This document shows positions 53,785 through 61,591 of a DNA stretch of 64,000 nt, piece after piece. The notes beneath the pieces are model-generated. The model had not been told where the DNA came from, ran no database searches, and saw only the letters and a program-made list of their open reading frames with translations. Every line of letters begins with the position of its first letter. Position 1 is the stretch's first letter. A program made the position numbers and the translations under genes. This DNA comes from Cryptosporangium phraense (lineage in GTDB: Bacteria > Actinomycetota > Actinomycetes > Mycobacteriales > Cryptosporangiaceae), in NCBI RefSeq assembly GCF_006912135.1, contig NZ_VIRS01000008.1:186001-250000 (forward strand), given 5' to 3'.

Positions 53785-54984
53785 ATGAAGAGCCTCGACG
53801 ACCTGCTCGCCGAGGGTGTGGCCGGTCGGCGCGTGCTGCTGCGCGCCGACCTGAACGTCCCCCTCGACGGCCAGAAGATCACCGACGACGGACGCATCCG
53901 CGCGGTCCTCCCGACGATCACCGCGCTCCGCGACGCGGGCGCGCGCGTGATCGTCTTCTCCCACCTCGGACGCCCGAAGGGCGCGCCGGACCCGAAGTAC
54001 TCGCTCGAGCCGGTCGCGCAGCGGCTGGACGAGCTGCTCGGCGCGCCGGTGGCGTTCGCGACCGACACCGTCGGCCCGCAGGCGCAGGAAGCCGTGGCCG
54101 GCGTCGGCGACGGCGGGGTCGTGCTGCTGGAGAACCTCCGCTTCAACGCGGGCGAGACCAGCAAGGACGACGCTGCGCGGAAGGCGTTCGCGCAGGAGCT
54201 GTCGAACTTCGCCGGCCAGGACGGCGCCTACGTCGACGACGCGTTCGGCGCCGTGCACCGCAAGCACGCCAGCGTGTACGACCTGGCCCAGCTGCGCCCG
54301 GCCTACGCCGGCTACCTGGTGGCCCGTGAGCTCGACGTGCTCCGTCAGCTCACCGGCGAGCCCGAGCGGCCGTACGTCGTCGTGCTCGGCGGCAGCAAGG
54401 TCTCCGACAAGCTGGGCGTCATCGACGCGCTGCTGCCGAAGGTCGACACGCTGTTGATCGGCGGCGGCATGTGCTTCACGTTCCTCGCGGCCCAGGGCCA
54501 CGGCGTCGGTGACTCGCTGCTCGAGCAGGAGATGATCGACACCTGCAAGCGGTTGCTGTCCGAGGGCGGCGACAAGATCGTGCTTCCGACCGACGTCGTC
54601 CTCGCGGACGACTTCTCGGCCGACGCCAACACGAAGGTCGTTCCGGCCGACGCTCTGGAAGACGGCTGGAAGGGCCTGGACATCGGGCCTGAGTCGGTGC
54701 GGCTGTTCTCGGACAAGCTGGCCGGCGCGAAGACCGTGTTCTGGAACGGGCCGATGGGCGTGTTCGAGCTGGCGCCGTTCGCCGAGGGCACCCGCGGGGT
54801 CGCCGAGGCGGTCGCGTCGGTGGACGGGCTCACGATCGTCGGTGGTGGCGACTCGGCCGCGGCCGTGCGTCAGCTCGGGATCGAGGAGTCGCGGTTCGGG
54901 CACATCTCGACCGGCGGCGGGGCCTCGCTGGAGTTCCTGGAGGGCAAGGAACTGCCCGGCGTCGCCGCACTCGAAGGGGCCTGA
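53785..54984 (+). CDS. pgk: phosphoglycerate kinase
   Basis: A 399-residue two-domain kinase: [19 protein letters not shown] (substrate-binding arginines), [27 protein letters not shown], and the C-terminal [13 protein letters not shown] and [15 protein letters not shown] for nucleotide binding. The ATG is 5 nt after the gap stop and has no clear Shine-Dalgarno, so it probably depends on translation of gap. Followed closely by tpiA. Confidence 0.97.
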   Translation: MKSLDDLLAEGVAGRRVLLRADLNVPLDGQKITDDGRIRAVLPTITALRDAGARVIVFSHLGRPKGAPDPKYSLEPVAQRLDELLGAPVAFATDTVGPQAQEAVAGVGDGGVVLLENLRFNAGETSKDDAARKAFAQELSNFAGQDGAYVDDAFGAVHRKHASVYDLAQLRPAYAGYLVARELDVLRQLTGEPERPYVVVLGGSKVSDKLGVIDALLPKVDTLLIGGGMCFTFLAAQGHGVGDSLLEQEMIDTCKRLLSEGGDKIVLPTDVVLADDFSADANTKVVPADALEDGWKGLDIGPESVRLFSDKLAGAKTVFWNGPMGVFELAPFAEGTRGVAEAVASVDGLTIVGGGDSAAAVRQLGIEESRFGHISTGGGASLEFLEGKELPGVAALEGA

Positions 54985-54987
54985 TCC

Positions 54988-55794
54988 ATGGCGAAGAAGG
55001 TCAGCTTCGAGCGTCGTCCGCTGATCGCGGGCAACTGGAAGATGAACCTCAACCACCTCGAGGCGATCTCCCTCACCCAGAAGATCGCGATCAGCCTCAC
55101 CGAGGAGCAGCTCGCGCTGGTCGAGGCGGCGGTCATCCCGCCGTTCACCGACCTGCGCAGCGTCCAGACGCTGATCCAGGGCGACAAGCTCAACCTCGCC
55201 TACGGCGCGCAGGACCTGTCGCCGTACGACTCGGGCGCCTACACCGGGGACGTCTCCGGAGCGATGCTCGCGAAGCTCGACTGCACGTACGTGATCGTCG
55301 GCCACTCCGAGCGGCGCGAGTACCACCACGAGGACGACTCGGTGGTGAACGCCAAGGTGCGCGCCGCGTTCAAGCACGGCCTGACGCCGATCCTGTGCGT
55401 GGGCGAGGGCCTCTCGGTGCGTGAGGAGGCCGCGCACGTCCCGCACTGCACCGCACAGCTCGATGCGGCACTGGCCAAGGTCACGGCCGAGCAGGTCGCG
55501 AACATCGTGATCGCGTACGAGCCGGTCTGGGCGATCGGCACCGGCAAGGTCGCGACGCCGGAGGACGCGCAGGAGGTCTGCGGGGAGATCCGGAAGGCGC
55601 TGGCCGCGAAGTACTCGGAAGAGATCGCGAACGGCATCCGGGTGCTGTACGGCGGCTCGGTCAAGGCGAAGAACGTCGCCGCGATCATGGCCCAGCCCGA
55701 TGTGGACGGCGCCCTGGTGGGCGGCGCGAGCATCGACGCCGACGAGTTCGCGACGATCGTCCGGTTCCCCGAACACGCGACGGCAGTCAGCTGA
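54988..55794 (+). CDS. tpiA: triosephosphate isomerase
   Basis: Interconverts dihydroxyacetone phosphate and glyceraldehyde 3-phosphate. The 268-residue TIM barrel shows Asn16 and Lys18 (AGNWKMN), His106 (VGHSERR), Glu178 ([11 protein letters not shown]) and the phosphate-gripping [10 protein letters not shown]. It starts 3 nt after pgk. secG, usually next in actinobacteria, is absent; instead a thiamine pyrophosphokinase-like gene follows, possibly starting inside the tpiA stop. Confidence 0.97.
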   Translation: MAKKVSFERRPLIAGNWKMNLNHLEAISLTQKIAISLTEEQLALVEAAVIPPFTDLRSVQTLIQGDKLNLAYGAQDLSPYDSGAYTGDVSGAMLAKLDCTYVIVGHSERREYHHEDDSVVNAKVRAAFKHGLTPILCVGEGLSVREEAAHVPHCTAQLDAALAKVTAEQVANIVIAYEPVWAIGTGKVATPEDAQEVCGEIRKALAAKYSEEIANGIRVLYGGSVKAKNVAAIMAQPDVDGALVGGASIDADEFATIVRFPEHATAVS

Positions 55795-55805
55795 GCACGA
55801 TCATC

Positions 55806-56423
55806 GTGGTGGCCGGCGGGGAACCGCCGGCCGCTGCGTTTCTGGCGGGTCTACCGCCGGACGCGTTCGTGGTGGCCGCGGACTCCGGGGTGGACGGCGC
55901 GCACGGCATCGGGCTGCGCGTCGGCCTGGCGGTCGGCGACTTCGACTCTGCGTCGGCCTCAGCCGCGGCCCGGGTCGAGGCCGAGGGCGGGCAGGTCGAG
56001 CGGTACCCGGCCGCGAAGGACGCCACCGACCTGGAGATCGCCCTCGACGCCGCCCTCGCCCGGGCGCCCTCGCGCATCGTGGTACTGGGCGGGGCGGGCG
56101 GCCGGTTCGACCACTGGCTGGCCGTGGCCTTCCTGCTGGCGTCTCCGCTGTACGCGGCCGTGGATCTCCAGGCCCGCTGGTCGGCGGCGACCGTCACCGT
56201 GGTGCGCCGCTCGGCGTCCTTGACCGGGCGCCCGGGGGAGGTCGTCACATTGCTGCCGGTACACGGCGCGGCCGTCGGTATCGCGACCGAGGGCCTGCTC
56301 TATCCGCTCCGGGACGAAGACCTACCTCCCGGCACCACCCGGGGCGTCTCCAACGTCCTCGAGGGTGCCACCGCGCACGTGACCGTGCGCGGTGGCACCC
56401 TGCTGGCGATCCAGCCCCACTAA
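55806..56423 (+). CDS. thiamine pyrophosphokinase-like protein
   Basis: A 205-residue protein with TPK motifs: VVAADSGVDGAHGIGLRV, VGDFDSA, YPAAKDATDLEIAL (metal aspartates), LGGAGGRFDHWLA and the C-terminal B1-binding domain SNVLEGATAHVTVRGGTLLAI. Likely turns thiamine into thiamine diphosphate. Start uncertain: GTG at 55806 trims the first strand. In frame upstream, CTG at 55791 would give [10 protein letters not shown] and overlap the tpiA stop as CTGA, matching the ATGA/GTGA couplings elsewhere. Its stop overlaps the convergent ABC permease gene by 4 nt. Confidence 0.82.
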   Translation: MVAGGEPPAAAFLAGLPPDAFVVAADSGVDGAHGIGLRVGLAVGDFDSASASAAARVEAEGGQVERYPAAKDATDLEIALDAALARAPSRIVVLGGAGGRFDHWLAVAFLLASPLYAAVDLQARWSAATVTVVRRSASLTGRPGEVVTLLPVHGAAVGIATEGLLYPLRDEDLPPGTTRGVSNVLEGATAHVTVRGGTLLAIQPH

Positions 56424-57136
56424 CCCGTTTCGCCGCGGACGCTGAAGGCGCTGAGGCGGTCGATCGCCAGCGTGGCGGCCGCCGTGGCCAGGACGATCGT
56501 CGCCAGCACGGCGTAGACGGCCGGCAGCCGGGACGTGACCAGATCGGTCGACGCGACCCAGTCCGACGTCGTCACCGCGAACTGGCGGATGCTCAGCCAG
56601 CGGACCCCGTCGAGCAGGTTGGCCAGCGTCGTCTCCCACAGCACCAGATAGCCGATCGCGATCAGCACCGGCCGCCGGCTGATGACGCTCAGCGCGACGA
56701 ACAGCGCCGAGTAGGCCACCGACCCGACGAACGCGCCGACCGCCAGCCCGATCCCGAGCCGGACCGAGTCGACCAGGATCCCGGCGACGAACATCGGCAC
56801 CGCGGTGGCCAGCGTCGTGACGCCGATGGCCACGCCCAGCTTCGTCAGGACGATCGTCCCGCGCGGTACGGGGGTGGTCAGCAGCGTCACCGCGCTGCCG
56901 TCCTCCAGTTCCGAGCCCAGGACGCCGGTGCCGACGATCATCGCGATCAGCGGCAGCACCACCCCGAACCCGATCTGGGTGAGCACCGGGTCGGCCCACT
57001 TCGCCGGGTCGGCCCCGGACGCCCGCCCGATGATCGCCGCGACGACCAGCAACACCGGCAGCGGGAAGAGGAGCAGGAACCGGCGACGGCCGAGCAGTCC
57101 CCGGAGCGTGATCTTGGCGAGAACCCGAACAACCAT
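56420..57136 (-). CDS. ABC-2 type transporter permease
   Basis: A 238-residue membrane protein with about six helices, a basic N-terminus (RVLAKITLRGLLGRRR) and the central ELEDGSAVTLLTTPVPRG segment that contacts the ATPase in ABC-2 permeases. Its ATP-binding partner starts upstream on the same strand, 4 nt before. It is the last gene of a four-gene exporter operon. No substrate motif. Confidence 0.85.
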   Translation of the reverse strand: MVVRVLAKITLRGLLGRRRFLLLFPLPVLLVVAAIIGRASGADPAKWADPVLTQIGFGVVLPLIAMIVGTGVLGSELEDGSAVTLLTTPVPRGTIVLTKLGVAIGVTTLATAVPMFVAGILVDSVRLGIGLAVGAFVGSVAYSALFVALSVISRRPVLIAIGYLVLWETTLANLLDGVRWLSIRQFAVTTSDWVASTDLVTSRLPAVYAVLATIVLATAAATLAIDRLSAFSVRGETG

Positions 57137-57140
57137 GACG

Positions 57141-58091
57141 TCAGCCCCCGATCAGGTACGAGAAAACGCTTTCGAGCGACTCGTCCGCAGGAAGAACCTG
57201 GTAGAGCCGCACGCCGGCGCCGCGCGCCGCGGAGGGGAGCGCCGCGGTGAACGCGCCGTAGTCACTGGCCCGCACCAGCACGCCGTCGTTCTCCAGCTCC
57301 ACCCCCGAGACGGATTCCAGCGCGAGGAGGGCGACGCCCAACGAGCGGTCGTTGCTGGACGACAGCCGGAACTCGTGCGGACGCTGGGTCATCAGCCGCC
57401 GGATCGCCCGGTGGTCGCCGGAGGCCGCGAGCCGCCCGGCCACCATCACCTGGATCTGCTGGGAGACCTGCTCCACCTCCTCCAGGATGTGCGAGCTGAA
57501 CAGGACCGTCCGGCCCTCCTCGCCCATCCGGTGGAGCAGCTCCATCAGCTCGAGCCGCTGGCGCGGGTCCATGCCGTTGAACGGCTCGTCCAGCAGCAGC
57601 ACGGCCGGATCGTGCACCAGTGCGGCCGCGACCCGGGCCCGCTGGCGCATGCCCTTGGAGTAGGTGGCGATCCGGCGGTCGGCGGCCGGGCCGAGGTTCA
57701 CCATCGCGATCGCCCGGTCGGCGGCCGAGCGGGGGTGATCCATCTTGTGCAGCGTCGCGGTCGCCTCGACCAGCTCGCGGGCCGAGAGGAACCCGTACGT
57801 GTCCTCCCGGTCGACGACCAGGCCGAGCGTGCGGTAGATCGCCGGGTTGCGCCAGACCGGCGCGTCCTGCACCAGGATCTCGCCCCGCGACGGCGCGAGC
57901 AGCCCGGCCATCAGATGCAGCAACGTCGTCTTGCCGGCCCCGTTCGGACCGAGCAGACCGGTGACGCCGGTACCGATCGACATCGTGATGTCGTTGACCG
58001 CGACCACGTTCCCGAACCACCGGGACACCCCGCGGACGTCGATCACCGACCTCGTGGCCGGCGGTGCCGCCTCCAGGACCTCGCTCGTCAT
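57141..58091 (-). CDS. ABC transporter ATP-binding protein
   Basis: A 316-residue ATPase: Walker A LLGPNGAGKTT, signature YSKGMRQRARVAAAL, Walker B VLLLDEPFNGMDP and H-loop SSHILEEVEQ. A C-terminal extension of about 90 residues follows the core. The preceding permease overlaps it by ATGA (58088-58091). Together with the other ATPase it suggests two ABC modules or a heteromeric exporter. Confidence 0.92.
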   Translation of the reverse strand: MTSEVLEAAPPATRSVIDVRGVSRWFGNVVAVNDITMSIGTGVTGLLGPNGAGKTTLLHLMAGLLAPSRGEILVQDAPVWRNPAIYRTLGLVVDREDTYGFLSARELVEATATLHKMDHPRSAADRAIAMVNLGPAADRRIATYSKGMRQRARVAAALVHDPAVLLLDEPFNGMDPRQRLELMELLHRMGEEGRTVLFSSHILEEVEQVSQQIQVMVAGRLAASGDHRAIRRLMTQRPHEFRLSSSNDRSLGVALLALESVSGVELENDGVLVRASDYGAFTAALPSAARGAGVRLYQVLPADESLESVFSYLIGG

Positions 58092-58954
58092 GCCGGAACC
58101 TTCCGATAGCGGGCCACCAGCAGCGCGATGCAGGCGGCCGAGAGGACGACGAAGTAGACGGCGAGCAGCGGGCCGTGCGCGATCGGGTCGCCGCCCGTGT
58201 ACCGGGTCGGGTCGTCGGCGTAGAGCCAGATGCCGAGGTAGTTCAGCGCGGCCGGCGGGTTGGTCATCGCGACCAGCTCGCTGGTGCCCTGGCTCGCGTT
58301 CAGCGCCTCGGTGAACGCCACCGCCGGCGTCGTCACCAGGAACACCGCGACGATGGCGGCGGCGGCGATCGCCCGGCGTCGGATCAGCGACGCGATCAGC
58401 ACGCTGATCGACGACAGCACGATCGCGTGGGTGGCGCCGTGGGCCAGCCCGGCGGCCCAGTCGCCGGCCGCGTGCGTGATGCCGTCGGCGCCCTTCTTGG
58501 TGGAGAGCGCCGCCCCGACGAACATCAGCGTCACCGGCGCGGCCAGCACCAGGAACAGCGCGGTGACCAGGCCGCCCAGCCGGGCCAGCGCGTAGTCCGT
58601 GCGGCGCAGCGGCCGGGCGAAGTACAGCGAGAGCGCCCGGGTCTGCTGGTCGCGGGACGTGAGCTCGGGAGCGATGCCGGCCAGCAGCAGGACCGACAGG
58701 ATCGTCATGTTGTCGAGGAACATCGGGCTGGTCGTCACGCTCTGGCCGGTCTGGGCGGCGATCACGGTGACGATCAGGCCGGCCAGCAGGATGAAGCTGA
58801 TGATCGACCAGCTGAAGATCTTCGCCTTGATCCCCCGGCCGAGGCCGAACGCGGTGCGCAGCGAGTGCACGTACAGCGTGCGGAACGCGTAGCCGCGGCC
58901 GAGCCGCGGTCCGGTGTACCGCTGGTACCCGAGGTCATGGATGACGCTGGTCAT
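58088..58954 (-). CDS. ABC-2 type transporter permease
   Basis: A 288-residue membrane protein. The N-terminus MTSVIHDLGYQRYTGPRLG is a landmark of a family of ABC-2 permeases; five to six helices follow, with a large loop around TGQSVTTSPMFL. ATGA overlap with the downstream ATPase and a 4-nt overlap with the upstream ATPase gene imply tight coupling within the operon. Confidence 0.87.
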   Translation of the reverse strand: MTSVIHDLGYQRYTGPRLGRGYAFRTLYVHSLRTAFGLGRGIKAKIFSWSIISFILLAGLIVTVIAAQTGQSVTTSPMFLDNMTILSVLLLAGIAPELTSRDQQTRALSLYFARPLRRTDYALARLGGLVTALFLVLAAPVTLMFVGAALSTKKGADGITHAAGDWAAGLAHGATHAIVLSSISVLIASLIRRRAIAAAAIVAVFLVTTPAVAFTEALNASQGTSELVAMTNPPAALNYLGIWLYADDPTRYTGGDPIAHGPLLAVYFVVLSAACIALLVARYRKVPA

Positions 58955-59895
58955 GCCGCACCCGCTTCGGCTCGCGCGAACAGTTCGGCGACCCGGTGCC
59001 GGCGCTGGTCGAGCCGGTGCAGGGCCAGGTGGAGGTCGGCGACCGCGTCCAGGATGACGTCGTACGTGGTGTCGTCGACCAGCGGTACCAGCACGGTGCG
59101 GCCGTCCTGCCGGGCGTCCGTACCGCGGTTCTTCAGCAGCTCGACGAGAGCCTCGGCGTTCGCGTCGACCTCTATGACCAGCTCGTCCTGGCCGGTCGTC
59201 ATCGCGTCGACGCGGTCGGCGCGGAGCAGCCGGCCGCCGTCGAGCGCGACCAGGTAGTCGCAGATCCGCTCGATCTCGCCGAGCAGGTGGGAGCAGATGA
59301 CGACCGTGATGCCGAACTCGGTGCCGATCCGGCGGACGAGGTCGAGCATCGCGTCCCGGCCGGCCGGGTCGAGGCCGTTGGTCGGCTCGTCGAGCAGGAG
59401 CAGGTCGGGGTCGTGGACCAGGGCCTGGGCCAGCTTGACCCGCTGCTTCATGCCGGTCGAGTAGCCGCCGATCTGCCGGTAGCGCTCCTCGTACAGGCCG
59501 ACGTGACGCAGCGTCTCGGACGCGCGCTCGCGGGCGGCCGCCTTGGGCAGGCCGCTCATCCGTCCGAAGTGCGTGACCAGTTCGGCCGCGCTGAGGTCGG
59601 GCGGGAGGCAGTCGAACTCGGGCATGTAGCCGACCCGGGCCCGGACGAGCTCACCGTCGACGGTGGGGTCGAGTCCGAGGACCTGGATGGTGCCGCTGGT
59701 CGGGGCCAGCAGCCCGAGGACGATCTTCAGGAACGTCGACTTCCCGGCGCCGTTCGCACCGACGAGGCCGACCACACCGCCTGCCGTGTCAGTGCCTGAC
59801 ACCGCCGCGGAGTCGATCGTGACGGACAGGTCGTCGAGCGCCCGTACGCCACCGTCGTACTGTTTGGCCAGGGATTGAGTCGTAATGACGGTCAC
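58951..59895 (-). CDS. ABC transporter ATP-binding protein (YxlF-type), first gene of the operon
   Basis: A 314-residue ATPase: Walker A LVGANGAGKST, signature YSTGMKQRVKLAQAL, Walker B LLLLDEPTNGLDP and H-loop CSHLLGEIERI, with an 80-residue C-terminal tail. GTG start with no ribosome site; a TACAGT box lies 8 nt upstream, so the operon mRNA may be leaderless. A perfect 14-bp palindrome overlaps that box and is a candidate operator. Confidence 0.93.
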   Translation of the reverse strand: MTVITTQSLAKQYDGGVRALDDLSVTIDSAAVSGTDTAGGVVGLVGANGAGKSTFLKIVLGLLAPTSGTIQVLGLDPTVDGELVRARVGYMPEFDCLPPDLSAAELVTHFGRMSGLPKAAARERASETLRHVGLYEERYRQIGGYSTGMKQRVKLAQALVHDPDLLLLDEPTNGLDPAGRDAMLDLVRRIGTEFGITVVICSHLLGEIERICDYLVALDGGRLLRADRVDAMTTGQDELVIEVDANAEALVELLKNRGTDARQDGRTVLVPLVDDTTYDVILDAVADLHLALHRLDQRRHRVAELFARAEAGAA

Positions 59896-59906
59896 GGCGG
59901 GTAACT

Positions 59907-59920
59907 GTAGGGATCCCTAC
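59907..59920. promoter_or_regulatory. perfect 14-bp palindrome overlapping the ABC-operon promoter
   Basis: GTAGGGATCCCTAC is fully symmetrical and overlaps by 3 nt the TACAGT -10-like hexamer (59904-59909 on the minus strand) of the ABC operon. A repressor bound here would block transcription. No regulator gene is adjacent. Confidence 0.55.
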
Positions 59921-60063
59921 CTCGCCCGCGCATCGGGAATCTCCCCGACCGGGACCCTTACTAAAGAGGCTTGTTCGGGAGCGGCCCGCCGTGCGGATGG
60001 CCAGGGGCCGACGTGTGACGGCGATAAATGGTGCGCTCGGTCCCGAACAAGTCTCTCAGAATG

Positions 60064-60100
60064 GCCCGTTGCCCACGGGGGTGTCACGTGGGCAACGGGC
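60064..60100 (-). terminator. strong hairpin downstream of the first Uma2 gene
   Basis: A perfect 14-bp stem (60064-60077 with 60087-60100) and 9-nt loop lies 58 nt after the stop of the minus-strand Uma2 gene. No U-tract follows. An 11-bp inverted repeat pair (59970-59980 with 60041-60051) lies just beyond it. Confidence 0.65.
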
Positions 60101-60157
60101 AGTCTCGAGACGCGGTACCGGACCGACCCCGCCGCGATCCGGGCCGGTTCCGCGCCC

Positions 60158-60727
60158 CTAGCGCCAGAGAGCCGGGTCGATCTGGATCTGGAACGGCTCT
60201 TCGATCGTGAACAGGTCGCGGTGCTCGGTCGGGCTCTCGTACGTCTTGTTGCCGCCGAGCCGGTAGGCGTAGACCACGACCTCGGGCTCGGTCTCCAGCC
60301 GCAGGTAGAGCGGGATGCCCCAGGCCGCATAGATCGCGACCTTCGTCGTGCGGTCGGGCGTGTACGAATGGCGGGACACGACCTCGGCCGCGACCGAGAC
60401 CTCGTGCGGATGCGCCCAGCCGCGATGGGCGCCGCGCCGCGTCAGCTCGCGCGGGACCACGAGGATGTCGGGAGCCCGGAGCTCGGCGACGACCCGGCCG
60501 TCGTAAATCCGGACCTCACCTTCCTGAACCGGCCAGTACTGGCTCGGGCACTGCTCCTCGAGGACGTTGGCTAACCGGCGGCAAGCTTCCTGGTGCCAGA
60601 AGCTCGGCCGGGGGGAGACGACCAGCCGGCCGTCTTCGATCTCGTAGTGCACGCCCTCGGGTACCTGCACGAGTTCTTCGTCGGACCATCCGTCGGGTGG
60701 TTCGTAGAGTCCTACCGCGGCTGTCAT
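60158..60727 (-). CDS. Uma2-family (DUF820) restriction-endonuclease-fold protein
   Basis: A 189-residue PD-(D/E)xK-fold protein. VHYEIEDGRLVVSPRPSFWHQ carries the first acidic residue; APDILVVPR, VAAEVVSRHS and KVAIYAAWGIPLYLRLE complete the Uma2 core with the catalytic Asp, Glu and Lys. The family is common in cyanobacteria and actinobacteria and its biological role is unknown. The ATG was chosen because TACGGT (minus strand, 60735-60740) ends 7 nt before it and the tandem paralogue starts with the same MTAA. The paralogue lies 69 nt upstream. Confidence 0.85.
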   Translation of the reverse strand: MTAAVGLYEPPDGWSDEELVQVPEGVHYEIEDGRLVVSPRPSFWHQEACRRLANVLEEQCPSQYWPVQEGEVRIYDGRVVAELRAPDILVVPRELTRRGAHRGWAHPHEVSVAAEVVSRHSYTPDRTTKVAIYAAWGIPLYLRLETEPEVVVYAYRLGGNKTYESPTEHRDLFTIEEPFQIQIDPALWR

Positions 60728-60796
60728 GCCGGACACCGTAGAGACGCCTGTGAGTGCTCGTGATCCCTCGACGTATCAGCGCAACGCCGACACGAA

Positions 60797-61387
60797 TCAG
60801 CCCAGCATCGACAGGTCGATTCGCAGCGGAAAGGGCACGTCCGTCGTGAACTCTGACGTGTGCTGCACTGGAGTTCGGTACTGACCGGTCTCGGGGTCGA
60901 GGCGGTATTCGTAAAGGGCGACCGTCGGCTTGCTCTCGAGCCGCAGATAGAACGGAATCTTCCACTCCGCGTAGATCGCCGACTTCGTTATCCGGTCACC
61001 GATTCGCGACGACGGCGACACGATCTCCAGCGCGAGTGCGATCTCGTGCGGGTGTACCCAGTTGCGATCCGCTTCCGGGGTGGTGATCTTGGTCGGTACC
61101 ACCATCAGATCAGGTGAGCGGGACTGGGTGATCTTGCCGCTCTCGTAGATGCGGATCTCGGCTTCAGGGAGCGATGTCCACTCCTCCCGGCACTGCGCAT
61201 CGAGAAGCGTTATGAGCTTCGCCTCGAATTTTTGGTGCCACAGGGCAGGGCGCGGTGACACCGTGAGAATTCCGTCCTCGATCTCATACCGGATCTCCTC
61301 CGGAATCATGTCCAGTTCCTCATCGGTCCACCCGATCTCGTCATCTTCGAGATGCGGATCGGTCAGACCCGATATTGCTGCGGTCAT
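60797..61387 (-). CDS. Uma2-family (DUF820) protein, tandem paralogue
   Basis: A 196-residue protein sharing with its neighbour the start MTAA, the block RYEIEDGILTVSPRPALWHQ, the SPDLMVVP, ALEIVSPSS motifs and KSAIYAEWKIPFYLRLES. The catalytic Asp, Glu and Lys of the PD-(D/E)xK fold are present. The two genes seem to be an old tandem duplication. Base composition is visibly more AT-rich than surrounding genes, with rarer codons, hinting at transfer. A TACCGT box ends 7 nt before the ATG at 61387; a longer in-frame start at 61519 exists but adds no shared residues. Confidence 0.82.
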   Translation of the reverse strand: MTAAISGLTDPHLEDDEIGWTDEELDMIPEEIRYEIEDGILTVSPRPALWHQKFEAKLITLLDAQCREEWTSLPEAEIRIYESGKITQSRSPDLMVVPTKITTPEADRNWVHPHEIALALEIVSPSSRIGDRITKSAIYAEWKIPFYLRLESKPTVALYEYRLDPETGQYRTPVQHTSEFTTDVPFPLRIDLSMLG

Positions 61388-61591
61388 GAGATGGACGGTA
61401 TCGAGTTCTCCGGACGGATTGAGATTCCGTACGGTATCTGTGGAAAACCTTTGGTATACGCGATCACGCATGCGCTCGATCGGCACCGGATACGGCTCGC
61501 TCGTCCAGTCGTCGTCCACAGATCCAGCGTAATCCTCGACGACAGTGGCCCGGCATCCCTCGCGGGATACCGGGCCACGGCGGCAATCGGA

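Noticed and set aside
61388-61519. Longer start for the second Uma2 gene
   Set aside because: The added 44 residues do not resemble the paralogue, whereas the ATG at 61387 matches it and has a -10 box at the right distance.
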